Assembly: GCF_032337115.1 (NCBI RefSeq)
Contig: NZ_JAVXZY010000011.1
Coordinates: 1-64,000, forward strand
DNA: 64,000 nucleotides
From: Roseateles_C aquae
GTDB lineage: Bacteria; Pseudomonadota; Gammaproteobacteria; Burkholderiales; Burkholderiaceae_C
Reading direction: 5' to 3'
Under the pieces are notes generated by a model. It made no database searches. It saw only the letters and a list, made by a program, of their open reading frames with translations, and had not been told where the DNA came from. The position numbers and the translations under genes are program-made. Below are positions 29,509 to 37,651 of this stretch, piece after piece; position 1 is the first letter of the stretch; each line of letters begins with the position of its first letter.

Positions 29509-30330
29509 TCATCGGTCTTTAAATTGCGGCGCGCGCTTTTCGAGGAAAGCGCTGCAGCCTTCCTGGTAGTCATGGGCAAAACCGAGCTGGCTCTGCATCA
29601 CCGCTTCGAGCTTGAGCGCGTCTTCGTAGTTCAGCTCCATCGCCTCGTCGAAGGCGCGGCGGGTCTCAACCAGGGCACGGGTCGGCATCGAGGCCAGTTT
29701 CAGCGCCGTGGCCTGCGCGGTGGCGGCCAGGTCTTCATCGGGCACGACGCGGGCGATCAGGCCCATGGCATGTGCATCGGCGGCAGCGAGCTTGTCGCCC
29801 AAGAGGGCCAGCTGCAGCGCGCGGGCGCGACCAACCAGGCGGGTCAGCAGCCAGGTGCCACCGCAATCGGGCACCAGGCCAATCTTGCTGAAGGCCTGGA
29901 TGAAGCTGGCCGACTGGCCGGCGATCACCAGATCGCAGCCGAGCGCGAAGTTGGCCCCGGCGCCGGCCGCGACCCCATTGACGGCGCAGATCACCGGCAC
30001 CGGCATCGAACGGGCGCGCAGTGCCAGCGGGATGTAGTAGTGGTCGAGCAGATGGCCGATGTCCTTGGCCGGCTTGCCCTCGCCAAACTCCGGCTTGATC
30101 AGCGGATCAGACAGATCCTGCCCGGCGCTGAAGGCCCGGCCGGCGCCGGTGATGACGACGGCACGGACGCTGGCATCGTTGGCCGCCTCGTCCAGCGCCA
30201 GGCGCAGCTGGGCCAGCAACTGGGTGGTGAAAGCGTTCAGCGCGGCCGGGCGGTTCAGCGTCAGCGTGCGCACCGCGCCTTCCTGGCGGGTCAGCAGCAC
30301 GGACGCGGCGGCGTCTTGGGTCTCGGACAT
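29509..30330 (-). CDS. paaG: PaaG, 1,2-epoxyphenylacetyl-CoA isomerase
   Basis: A 273-residue crotonase-fold enzyme that converts the ring epoxide to oxepin-CoA. Features: NRPAALNAFTTQLL, the oxyanion-hole regions GRAFSAGQDLSDP and GVAAGAGANFALGCDLVIA, and the acidic residue in SKIGLVPDCGGTWLLTRLVG. ATG 30330 (MSETQDAAASVLLT) gives the usual ~262-273 residues; the much longer open frame upstream shadows paaY. It is the first gene of the - strand paa cluster and lies 64 bp from the predicted PaaR operator. Confidence 0.94.
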   Translation of the reverse strand: MSETQDAAASVLLTRQEGAVRTLTLNRPAALNAFTTQLLAQLRLALDEAANDASVRAVVITGAGRAFSAGQDLSDPLIKPEFGEGKPAKDIGHLLDHYYIPLALRARSMPVPVICAVNGVAAGAGANFALGCDLVIAGQSASFIQAFSKIGLVPDCGGTWLLTRLVGRARALQLALLGDKLAAADAHAMGLIARVVPDEDLAATAQATALKLASMPTRALVETRRAFDEAMELNYEDALKLEAVMQSQLGFAHDYQEGCSAFLEKRAPQFKDR

Positions 30331-30393
30331 GGGGGCGGGCTCCGAAGAAACACAACAGCTTGAGATCGGCTTGAGCGGCATCAAACACTCTTG

Positions 30394-30407
30394 ACCGACC
30401 GGTCGGT
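30394..30407. promoter_or_regulatory. Probable PaaR operator, perfect palindrome ACCGACCGGTCGGT
   Basis: A perfect 14-bp inverted repeat in the gap between divergent paaG and paaY. TetR-type PaaR proteins of Burkholderia and Aromatoleum are known to bind ACCGACCGGTCGGT-like palindromes, which fits the TetR gene at 22847. I saw no second full copy in the cluster, so this single site may control both directions. Confidence 0.8.
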
Positions 30408-30504
30408 AGATCGTAAGGTGCGTCTTGACTTGGCACAAGGCCGCACCGCCTCGGGTAAACCCGCAAATTGCTGCCCGCCACACCCAAAACCCTGGAGTCT
30501 CTCC

Positions 30505-31107
30505 ATGCCTTGCTACTCGATTGACGGCGTTGTGCCGGTCGTCCACCCCAGCAGCCATGTGCACCCGACCGCGGTGCTGATCGGCGATGTGATCGTCGGC
30601 CCGGGTTGCTATATCGGCCCCTGCGCCAGCCTGCGCGCCGACTTCGGCCGCATCGTGCTGCACGAGGGCGTCAATGTGCAGGACAGCTGCGTGATCCACG
30701 GCTTCCCCGATTCCGAGACCGTCGTCGAGCGCAACGGCCATATCGGCCATGGCGCGGTGCTGCACGGCTGCATCGTCCGGCACGATGCGCTGGTCGGCAT
30801 GAACGCGGTGGTGATGGACGAGGCCGAGGTCGGCGCCTACAGCATCGTCGCTGCCTGCGCCTTTGTGCGCGCCGGGCTCAAGCTGCCGGAAAAATCGCTG
30901 ATCGCCGGCCTGCCGGCCAAGGTGATGCGGCCGCTGAGCGAGGATGAGATGCGCTGGAAGCTCGAAGGCACCGAGACCTACCAGCGCCTGAGCGAACGCT
31001 GCCACGCCAGCCTGCGCGAGGTGGCGCCACTGGCCGAGCCCGAAGCCGATCGCCCAAGGCTGCAGGTGCAAGGGCCGCAGACCCTGGTGGCCAGCAAGCG
31101 CCAATAG
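30505..31107 (+). CDS. paaY: PaaY, hexapeptide-repeat thioesterase / gamma-carbonic-anhydrase-like protein
   Basis: A 200-residue left-handed beta-helix protein. Repeats such as AVLIGDVIVGPGCYIGPCASLRADFGRI and the metal ligands in NGHIGHGAVLHGCIV (His-x4-His) match PaaY, which hydrolyses ring-hydroxylated phenylacetyl-CoA derivatives and prevents CoA depletion. ATG 30505 (MPCYSIDGVVPVVHP) has TGGAG upstream; an earlier frame start at 30391 would overlap the operator. It is divergent from paaG and shares its control region. Confidence 0.93.
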   Translation: MPCYSIDGVVPVVHPSSHVHPTAVLIGDVIVGPGCYIGPCASLRADFGRIVLHEGVNVQDSCVIHGFPDSETVVERNGHIGHGAVLHGCIVRHDALVGMNAVVMDEAEVGAYSIVAACAFVRAGLKLPEKSLIAGLPAKVMRPLSEDEMRWKLEGTETYQRLSERCHASLREVAPLAEPEADRPRLQVQGPQTLVASKRQ

Positions 31108-31216
31108 CGGTCGCGGCGTGACATATCTGTGGCGCGAGGGCCGCAAGATGCAGCGCGGTCTACCCAAAGTCCCAGGCTGCGCTTAGTCTCTTCCCCATGC
31201 TTGCCCTGCAGTCCCG

Positions 31217-32332
31217 ATGAGCAACGACACCGCCCTCAGCCCCTCACCCCCTTGCGAGTCCTGGCTGGAGCGCGCCCGCCAAGCCAACGACGCCCATCAG
31301 GCGCTTGAAGCGCTGCGCTGTGCCGAACAGGCCGAACAGTGCAGCGAGGCCATTGCCGAGCCGGACCGGCGCACGCGCCTGGGGGCCGAGGCGGCACGGC
31401 TGCAGGCACTGGCCGGCTGGGCCCTGGGTCGCCACGCGCTGGCCTATGCCTGCGCCATGCGCGCGCGCGCCCGGCTGAACGCCGGCGACGATGTCGACGG
31501 CGTGGTCGCCATGCTGACGCTGGCCGCGCTGGCGGCCTGTACCGTGGGCCTGCCCGACGACGCCCTGCCACTCGCTGTTGAAGCCACCGAGCTGGCCGCC
31601 GCAACGCCGGCGCTGTTCAAGGCCCTGCCCTCGGCGCTGGGCACCCTGGCTCATGTTCATGCGGCGCTGGGCCAGGTCGAGCAGGCCGAGTTGCTGCATC
31701 TGCAGGCGCTGTCGCGCGCCCGCGAAGCCGGCGACGGCCAGACCCTGGTGCGTGCCTATGCCAATGCGCTGCTGGCCGGCGCACTCGCGCACGACTCGTT
31801 GCAGGATCAGGGCCATGAGGCGCAAGCACAGGCCCTGGCGCAGCGCCAGCTGAAGCTGGTGTTCCAGGCCCGCCCCCATCTGGACGAGCCCTTCATGAGC
31901 GAGCGCCAGAAAATCGTGCTGCGCCTGAACAGTGCGATCTGCCTGATGCAGGCCGGCCGGCTTGATGAGGCCGACGGCTTGCTGAGCCAATCGATGCAGA
32001 TGCTGGGCCGCGTGGAAAACGACTCGCTGGCCGATTCCCTGCACCATGCCTGTGCCGAGCTGAGCTTGCGGCGCGATCATCTGGCCGAGGCTCAGGCGCT
32101 GCTGGCACCGCTGCTGAGCACCGGCGGTCTGGACGCCAGCCCTTTTTTGCAGGAGCCCGTGCTGCATACGGCGCTGCGCCTCTATCAAAGGCTGGGCGAT
32201 GCCGCCCGTGTCGATCAGCTGAACAAGCGCCTGCAACGGCTGAAGCAGGACCTGAAGGAACAGCGCGAGCAGGCCGCCAGCGAGCTGCGCAGCGCCCAGG
32301 CCCGCGTGCTGCAGGCGCTGCACAAGGCCTGA
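31217..32332 (+). CDS. TPR-like helical repeat protein of unknown function, 371 aa
   Basis: An Ala/Leu-rich, fully helical soluble protein with several TPR-like pairs (ALEALRCAEQAEQCSEA; GTLAHVHAALGQVEQAELLHLQALSRARE; AICLMQAGRLDEADGLLSQSMQMLG) and a C-terminal coiled coil (RLKQDLKEQREQAASELRSAQ). No catalytic domain follows. Proteins of this shape often resemble the N-terminal part of TPR-GGDEF or TPR-kinase sensors, and a TPR-GGDEF gene lies convergent next door, but a functional link is speculation. The role is unknown. Confidence 0.7.
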   Translation: MSNDTALSPSPPCESWLERARQANDAHQALEALRCAEQAEQCSEAIAEPDRRTRLGAEAARLQALAGWALGRHALAYACAMRARARLNAGDDVDGVVAMLTLAALAACTVGLPDDALPLAVEATELAAATPALFKALPSALGTLAHVHAALGQVEQAELLHLQALSRAREAGDGQTLVRAYANALLAGALAHDSLQDQGHEAQAQALAQRQLKLVFQARPHLDEPFMSERQKIVLRLNSAICLMQAGRLDEADGLLSQSMQMLGRVENDSLADSLHHACAELSLRRDHLAEAQALLAPLLSTGGLDASPFLQEPVLHTALRLYQRLGDAARVDQLNKRLQRLKQDLKEQREQAASELRSAQARVLQALHKA

Positions 32333-32369
32333 GCGCCGCGGCGCTCAAGCGTCCCGCGCAGCGCCCCTG

Positions 32370-34460
32370 TCAGGCGGCATCGGCCGCGAAACGTGACTCT
32401 GGGGCGACAACGGCCTTTTGCGGGCCATGCACCTCGATCATCTGCACCATGCCCGCGGCCATGGCGGCGGAGAGGTCGTGCTCCAGCACCGGCAAGGCCT
32501 GCTCGGCGGGCACCAGCAGCCTGTCGAGGCCGTAGGCACGGTTGCGCCCGTGGATCTTGCCCAGATAGAGCGCCATATCGGCCAGTTGCATGGCCTTTTC
32601 CCATTCGAACTGCAAGGGCCCTTGCTCTGGGAAGGGCACCGAGATGAAGCCGCCGCTGACGGTCACGGTAATGGCCTTGCTACTCGGCAAGGTGATGGGC
32701 GTGCCGCCGATCTGCTCGAGCACCCGCTCGACCAGCGCCGTCAGCTGGCTGACCTGGGTGCGCGGCGAAAAGATCAGGAATTCCTCGCCGCCCCAGCGCA
32801 TCACCATATCGGTGTCGCGTACCGCCTCGCGCAGGCGCCGCGCCACCTCGATCAGCACCACGTCACCGGCCGCATGGCCGTGGGTGTCGTTGATGGACTT
32901 GAAGTAGTCAATGTCCAGCAGCAGCAGGCAATCAGGCTGCTGCTGGCTGTTCTCGCGCCGCTCACGTTCCACCCGGGCCGGCCGTGTGGCCATCAACTCA
33001 TGAAAGGAGCGCCGGTTGTAGAGCCCGGTCAGCGGGTCGCGCACCGAGTGGAATTCCAGCTGCTTGTTGGCGGCCTCCAGATCGGCGTTGGCCTTCTTGA
33101 CGCGGCGGTACAGCATGTAGACGAACACACCGATGATCAGCGCCAGCACCGCGCCCAGCGTCGCCGCAATCTGACGCAGGTGGTGGTTGGCGATCTCGAC
33201 GTCCTTCAGCCGGTTCTCGCGCTCCAGCAGCGCGATTTCCTTCTTGCGCTTGTCGGCATCGAACTGCTCTTGCAGCGAGGCCACCGTGCGTGCGCGATCG
33301 GTGCGGAACAACTCGGCACTGATCTGCTGCTGCTCGCGCACCGCGACCAGCGCTTCCTTGTACAGCCCGGCCCGCTCCAGCATCTGGCTGTACTCACCGA
33401 GCAAGGCCTCGATATCGACCTGCGACTTCAACGCCCGGTAGTAATCCAGCGACTCCTTGATCGGCACCATGGCCTGCGCCAGCTTGCCCTGCCCACCGAG
33501 CGCAAAGCCAATATTGGCCTTGGAAGTGAAGAAGTTGGCCTTGTCATCAATCTTCTCGGCCAACTCCAGCGCTTCGCGGGACACCTTCTCGGCGCGAACG
33601 AAATCGTGGGTGCGCAGGTGATAGTCGGCAATATTGACCAGCAGCGACAGCTCCAGCGGTGGCACCTTGCCCTCGCGAGCACGGCCAAGGGCCCATTCAT
33701 AGGCCTTCAGCGCCTCCGGCATGCGGCCCAGCTCGACCAGGGCGCTACCGCGGTTGAGGCTCAGCGAGGCCATGGTCTTGGGCGCCTGCACCTGGGTGCC
33801 CAGGGCCAGCGCCTGTTCGGCCGTCTCGAGGGCCTTCTCAGGGTTCTGCATCGCGCTGTACAGGCCCGACAAGGCCTGCAGCCGGTAGATCTTGTTCATC
33901 ACCTGCCGCCGCGGCAGGCTGTCGCAAAGGCGCAGCGCCTCCAGCCAATGGGCCAACGCCAGCTCGAACTTGCCGGCCAGCTGATGGATGAAGCCATAGG
34001 CAACGGCCAGACGCAGCTGCACCTCGGGCAGCGGCTTCGTGCCCAGCGAGTCCTTGATGCGATCCAGCTCGGCCAGTGCGGCGCTTTGCTGCCCCGCCTC
34101 GACCAGATCAAAGCTCTTGGCAATCTGCGCCAGCGCAATCATGTTGCGGTCGCCCTGCCGGCTGGCCAGTTCGGCCAGCTCCTTGGCGAAACCCTCGGCT
34201 TCCTTGCCGCGCCCGGCGTCGTAGAGCAGCCCGGTCAGGCGGCGCAGGATCTCGGTACGCACCTTGTAGCTGGCGCCGGCCGGCAGCGATTTGTGGAACA
34301 GCAGCAGCTCGTTCAGTGCCGCATCGTTGTCCTGCTCGGACAAGGCTTCCAGCTGCTCAATCCGGGCCATGTCCGCCCGCTCATCGGCCCAGGCCGGTGC
34401 GGCGGCCACGCTGATGACGCTGAGCAGCAGACTGATTCCAAAAGACCTGATCGTGGACAT
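32370..34460 (-). CDS. TPR-GGDEF diguanylate cyclase, membrane-anchored
   Basis: A 696-residue signalling enzyme. Residues 1-26 are a signal peptide (FGISLLLSVISVAAAPAWA); ~30-430 are periplasmic TPR repeats (GLYSAMQNPEKALETAEQAL and others). A membrane segment follows (TLGAVLALIIGVFVYMLYRRV), then a coiled linker and a GGDEF domain with an intact active site, RWGGEEFLIF. The inhibitory I-site RDTD sits five residues before GGEEF. It should make c-di-GMP in response to a periplasmic signal. ATG 34460 was chosen for its clean signal peptide. The full set of substrate motifs (DPLTGLYNRRSF, DIDYFKSINDTHGH) indicates activity. Confidence 0.9.
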   Translation of the reverse strand: MSTIRSFGISLLLSVISVAAAPAWADERADMARIEQLEALSEQDNDAALNELLLFHKSLPAGASYKVRTEILRRLTGLLYDAGRGKEAEGFAKELAELASRQGDRNMIALAQIAKSFDLVEAGQQSAALAELDRIKDSLGTKPLPEVQLRLAVAYGFIHQLAGKFELALAHWLEALRLCDSLPRRQVMNKIYRLQALSGLYSAMQNPEKALETAEQALALGTQVQAPKTMASLSLNRGSALVELGRMPEALKAYEWALGRAREGKVPPLELSLLVNIADYHLRTHDFVRAEKVSREALELAEKIDDKANFFTSKANIGFALGGQGKLAQAMVPIKESLDYYRALKSQVDIEALLGEYSQMLERAGLYKEALVAVREQQQISAELFRTDRARTVASLQEQFDADKRKKEIALLERENRLKDVEIANHHLRQIAATLGAVLALIIGVFVYMLYRRVKKANADLEAANKQLEFHSVRDPLTGLYNRRSFHELMATRPARVERERRENSQQQPDCLLLLDIDYFKSINDTHGHAAGDVVLIEVARRLREAVRDTDMVMRWGGEEFLIFSPRTQVSQLTALVERVLEQIGGTPITLPSSKAITVTVSGGFISVPFPEQGPLQFEWEKAMQLADMALYLGKIHGRNRAYGLDRLLVPAEQALPVLEHDLSAAMAAGMVQMIEVHGPQKAVVAPESRFAADAA

Positions 34461-34721
34461 ACGCTTCCCAACCCTGGCCTGGCCTGCCTCATGGGCACCG
34501 CGTGGCCAAGCGAGTCTGCAGCCCGCCAGGGGCTGCTGCTTTTGCAAGGCGCAAGACCTGACCCCGATCGGGGCTTGCGCCTGCGCCGTCCAAGTATCAC
34601 ACCAGCTCGGCGCAAGATCGGGCCGGAATCGCGGCAATACCGGGCAGAACGCCGAGCATTGCGCAGGACCCAGGGAAAATCACTAGGGCGGCGCTGCCAC
34701 AGATGGCGGGGCAGCCCTTCC

Positions 34722-35660
34722 CTACGGCGCCAGCAACTGCACGCCCGCAGCCAGGGTTTGCACCAGGGGCAAGGAGGGCGGGCTGGCGCCCGCCGTCATG
34801 CAAGCGCCAGCGCCGGCGGCCAAGGCAAAGCGCAGATGCTGAGCCGGCTCGGCATGCTTGTGCCGCAGCAGGCTGTAGAGCAGGCCGGCCATGCTGGCGT
34901 CACCGGCGCCAATGCTGTCGACCAGCTCGATCTCCGGCGGCCGGGCCGACAGTTCCACGCTGCCATGAAACAGCGTGCCGCCCTCGGCGCCGCGGGTCAG
35001 CAGCAAGAGCGCGCCAGGATTCCAGGCGCTGATCTGCGCCACGCCGGTGTGGTGATCGCCGCAGCGGAACAGGCCGCGCAGGTCTTCGTCAGACACCTTG
35101 ATGACATCGGCCAGCCGGCACATCTGCTCCAGCGTGTCGTCATAGCGCGAGTCCATGGTCTGACGGAAATTGGGGTCGTAGCTGATCAGCTTGCCCTCGG
35201 CCTTCAGTTGCGCGGCCAAGAGCACCAGGCGCTCGGCCAGCGGCTGGCGTGCCAGGCTGATGCCGCCAAAGTGGGCGCAGCGCAGCGCGCGCCGCCAGCC
35301 TGAGGGCAGCCCTTCCGGCGCGAAATGCAGGTCGGCGCTGTCGTCACCGATGAAGAAATAGCGCGGCGGGTTCAACTCATGCACCACGGCCAGCAGCGGT
35401 GCGCGATCGAATTGCTGGATGAAACGCAGGTCCAGGCAGGCATCGGCACTGGCCTGCCAGATGGCCTGGCCAAACAGATCGCGGCTGATGCCGCCGGCAA
35501 AGGCCGACAGCTCACCCAAGCGCGACATCGCCATCGCCACATTCCAGGGCGCGCCGCCGCTGACCGTGCGCCAGCTGTCGTCGCCGGTGCGAATCAGATC
35601 GGTCAGCGCTTCACCAAAGGCGATGAAGCTGGGCAGGTCTGGATGCAGGACGGAACTCAT
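34722..35660 (-). CDS. PfkB-family carbohydrate kinase (fructokinase-like)
   Basis: A 312-residue sugar kinase. N-terminal FIAFGEALTDLIRTG and VSGGAPWNVAMAMSRLG bind sugar; the PfkB signature and catalytic Asp are in VDSIGAGDASMAGLLYSLL. The sequence pattern is closest to bacterial fructokinases, but the exact sugar is uncertain. ATG 35660 (MSSVLHPDLPSF) gives the usual length. It is transcribed away from fdsR; no sugar transporter is adjacent. Confidence 0.85.
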   Translation of the reverse strand: MSSVLHPDLPSFIAFGEALTDLIRTGDDSWRTVSGGAPWNVAMAMSRLGELSAFAGGISRDLFGQAIWQASADACLDLRFIQQFDRAPLLAVVHELNPPRYFFIGDDSADLHFAPEGLPSGWRRALRCAHFGGISLARQPLAERLVLLAAQLKAEGKLISYDPNFRQTMDSRYDDTLEQMCRLADVIKVSDEDLRGLFRCGDHHTGVAQISAWNPGALLLLTRGAEGGTLFHGSVELSARPPEIELVDSIGAGDASMAGLLYSLLRHKHAEPAQHLRFALAAGAGACMTAGASPPSLPLVQTLAAGVQLLAP

Positions 35661-35740
35661 GCCCTGATTCAAACCCCTCACGCCCAGGCTGGCAAGTGCT
35701 GATACCCATCTGCCGGGCGCGCTGTCGCTGCGACGGTGTA

Positions 35741-35756
35741 AGCATTTGTCAATGCT
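35741..35756. promoter_or_regulatory. Palindrome AGCATTTGTCAATGCT upstream of fdsR
   Basis: Six-base arms (AGCATT / AATGCT) around TGTC, 72 bp before the fdsR start and 80 bp before the divergent pfkB-type gene. It could be a LysR-type autoregulatory site for fdsR. The evidence is the symmetry alone. Confidence 0.4.
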
Positions 35757-35828
35757 GGCAGCCCTGTACCGTGGGCACAGACGGGTCGCTACACAATGCG
35801 CCAGCGCCGCAGCCGGGCGCGCCCCGCC

Positions 35829-36809
35829 ATGAACCTGTTTGTCTCGCTGAAATACCTGGTCGCGCTGGACGATCATCGCCACTTCGGCCGTGCCGCACTG
35901 GCCTGCCATGTGACGCAGCCCGCCTTGTCGAACGCGATCCGCGCGCTGGAGGAGAACTACGGCTGCGCCATCGTCAAGCGCGGCCGCAATTTCGCCGGCT
36001 TCACCGAGGAAGGCGAGCGGGTGCTGCACAGCGCGCGCCTGATGTTGCGCGAACAGGAGTTGCTGACGCAAGACCTGGCCAGCCGCGCCGAGGCGCCGCG
36101 CGGCCAGCTGCTGATCGGTGCGGTACCCACGGCCATGCCCATCGCGGCCCGCTTCGCTGCGCTGCTGCAGGACCGCCATCCCGGCATCGTGCCGACGCTG
36201 CGCTCGCTGAGCTCGGTGGAACTGGAGTCCGGCCTGGAGGCGCTGGCCCTGGACATGGCGCTGGGCTACATCGAACGCATGGCCGACAGCCGCGCCCAGC
36301 TGCGTGTGCTGCCCCAGTACACCGAGCACTATTTTCTGCTCCAGCGCTCGGCGGCCGCGCCCGGTCGGCCGCTGCAGCTGGGCGAGCCGATGCGCTGGGC
36401 CGAGGCAGCGACGCTGCCGCTGTGCCTGTTGAGCGCCGAGATGCACAACCGGCGTATCGTTGACCGCGCCTTCGCCAGCGCCGGTTGCACGGTGAACGCG
36501 GCGATCGAATCGAACTCCACCGTCACCCTGCTCAGCAGCGTGCAGGTCGGCCGCGTCAGCGCGGTGCTGCCTGGCGCGCTGCTCGGTGCCATTGCCGGTG
36601 ATGCCACGCTGGAGGCCCGGCCCTTGATCGAGCCACAGGTCGAGGTGCCCATCGCCTTCATGGTGCAGGGCAGCGGCCGCCATTCCCGCTCGCTGCAGGC
36701 CGCGCTGGCGCTGGCCGAATCGCCCGAGTGGCTGGCCCATGCGGCACGCCACGCCGGCGCGCAGGCGGGCCTGACGGCAAGCGCCGCGCCGCCCCAGGGT
36801 CAACCCTGA
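35829..36809 (+). CDS. fdsR: LysR-family regulator, probable FdsR
   Basis: A 326-residue LysR-type regulator: N-terminal winged helix (MNLFVSLKYLVALDDHRHFG then ACHVTQPALSNAIRALEENYG) and a periplasmic-binding-like effector domain (GQLLIGAVPTAMPIAARFAALLQ). FdsR regulators are encoded next to the NAD-dependent formate dehydrogenase operons of Cupriavidus and relatives and respond to formate. Here the gene is upstream and co-directional with the operon. ATG 35829 was chosen over 35796 because MNLFVSLKYL is the normal start of the family. Confidence 0.85.
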   Translation: MNLFVSLKYLVALDDHRHFGRAALACHVTQPALSNAIRALEENYGCAIVKRGRNFAGFTEEGERVLHSARLMLREQELLTQDLASRAEAPRGQLLIGAVPTAMPIAARFAALLQDRHPGIVPTLRSLSSVELESGLEALALDMALGYIERMADSRAQLRVLPQYTEHYFLLQRSAAAPGRPLQLGEPMRWAEAATLPLCLLSAEMHNRRIVDRAFASAGCTVNAAIESNSTVTLLSSVQVGRVSAVLPGALLGAIAGDATLEARPLIEPQVEVPIAFMVQGSGRHSRSLQAALALAESPEWLAHAARHAGAQAGLTASAAPPQGQP

Positions 36810-36938
36810 TTCCTGCCAGCTATCGATTCATCACCCGAATAAATTGGACTGCAGCGCTCTTGCTGCAAACACTGGCGATGCCAGCATCGCTGGCACAGGC
36901 ACCGGACGAGTGCCGTCATGACCAAGGAGACAAAAGCA

Positions 36939-37175
36939 ATGTCCACTGTCCTTGCAGACGGCAGGCCGTCGTTGGAAGGCACCATCAGCTACCGTGGCAG
37001 CAGCCCGGCGCTGGTCGTGCTGGCCTGGGCCGCGGTGGGCATCCCGCTGGCCTGGGGCGTCTACCGCACTGCCTTGAGCGTGGCGGCACCGGCCGGCGCC
37101 GTGACCATCGTTGTCATCGCGCTGATCTATAACAATCTCAGCCGCGACACCGCCTATCCTCCTTACTGGACATGA
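36939..37175 (+). CDS. Small membrane protein before fdsG, 78 aa
   Basis: Starts MSTVLADGRPSLEGTISYRG from ATG 36939, nine bases after a clear AAGGAG; an ATG at 36918 would place that ribosome site inside the gene. Two membrane segments are visible: ALVVLAWAAVGIPLAWGVYR and APAGAVTIVVIALIYNNL. The first resembles the small single-helix proteins annotated as MFS transporter small subunits next to oxalate/formate carriers, so a role in formate uptake is possible but unproven. The stop overlaps the fdsG start by four bases (ATGA), so it is part of the fds operon. Confidence 0.65.
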   Translation: MSTVLADGRPSLEGTISYRGSSPALVVLAWAAVGIPLAWGVYRTALSVAAPAGAVTIVVIALIYNNLSRDTAYPPYWT

Positions 37176-37651
37176 GCTCCGCCCCACCCGAGTCCCCGAT
37201 GGAACAACAGATTCTTGCCCTGCTGGCCGCGCATCCGCCGGTCGATGGCGCCCTGCTGCCCCTGCTGCACGCCGTGCAGCAGCAGCTCGGCCATGTACCG
37301 CCCGCCGCCGTGCCGCTGATTGCCGAGCATCTGGGCCTGTCGCGGGCCGAGGTCCACGGGGTGATCAGCTATTACCACTTCTTCCGCAGCACGCCGCCGG
37401 GCCGGCTGCAGCTGCAGGTCTGCCGCGCCGAGGCCTGCCAGGCCCGCGGTGCCGCGGCCCTGTTGGCGCATGCCGAACAGCGGCTGGGCTGCACCGCGCA
37501 CAGCACCCGCGCCGACGGTGCGGTGACGCTGGAGCCGGTCTATTGCCTGGGCCTGTGCGCCTCCTCGCCGGCTCTGCAGATCAATGAGCGCCTGCATGCC
37601 CGGATGACGCCGGCCAAGCTGGACGCCCTGCTCGAAAGCGAGGGCCTGTGA
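37172..37651 (+). CDS. fdsG: FdsG, formate dehydrogenase gamma subunit
   Basis: A 159-residue NuoE-like subunit of the soluble NAD-dependent formate dehydrogenase. The thioredoxin-like fold binds one [2Fe-2S] cluster through Cys in VCRAEACQARG and YCLGLCASSP. It relays electrons within the FdsGBA diaphorase part. It overlaps the small membrane protein gene at its start and fdsB at its end (both ATGA), so all three are translationally coupled. Confidence 0.93.
   Translation: MSSAPPESPMEQQILALLAAHPPVDGALLPLLHAVQQQLGHVPPAAVPLIAEHLGLSRAEVHGVISYYHFFRSTPPGRLQLQVCRAEACQARGAAALLAHAEQRLGCTAHSTRADGAVTLEPVYCLGLCASSPALQINERLHARMTPAKLDALLESEGL

Noticed and set aside
29523..30504. Extension of paaG upstream through paaY
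   Set aside because: The added sequence is antisense to PaaY and the operator; PaaG homology starts at 30330.
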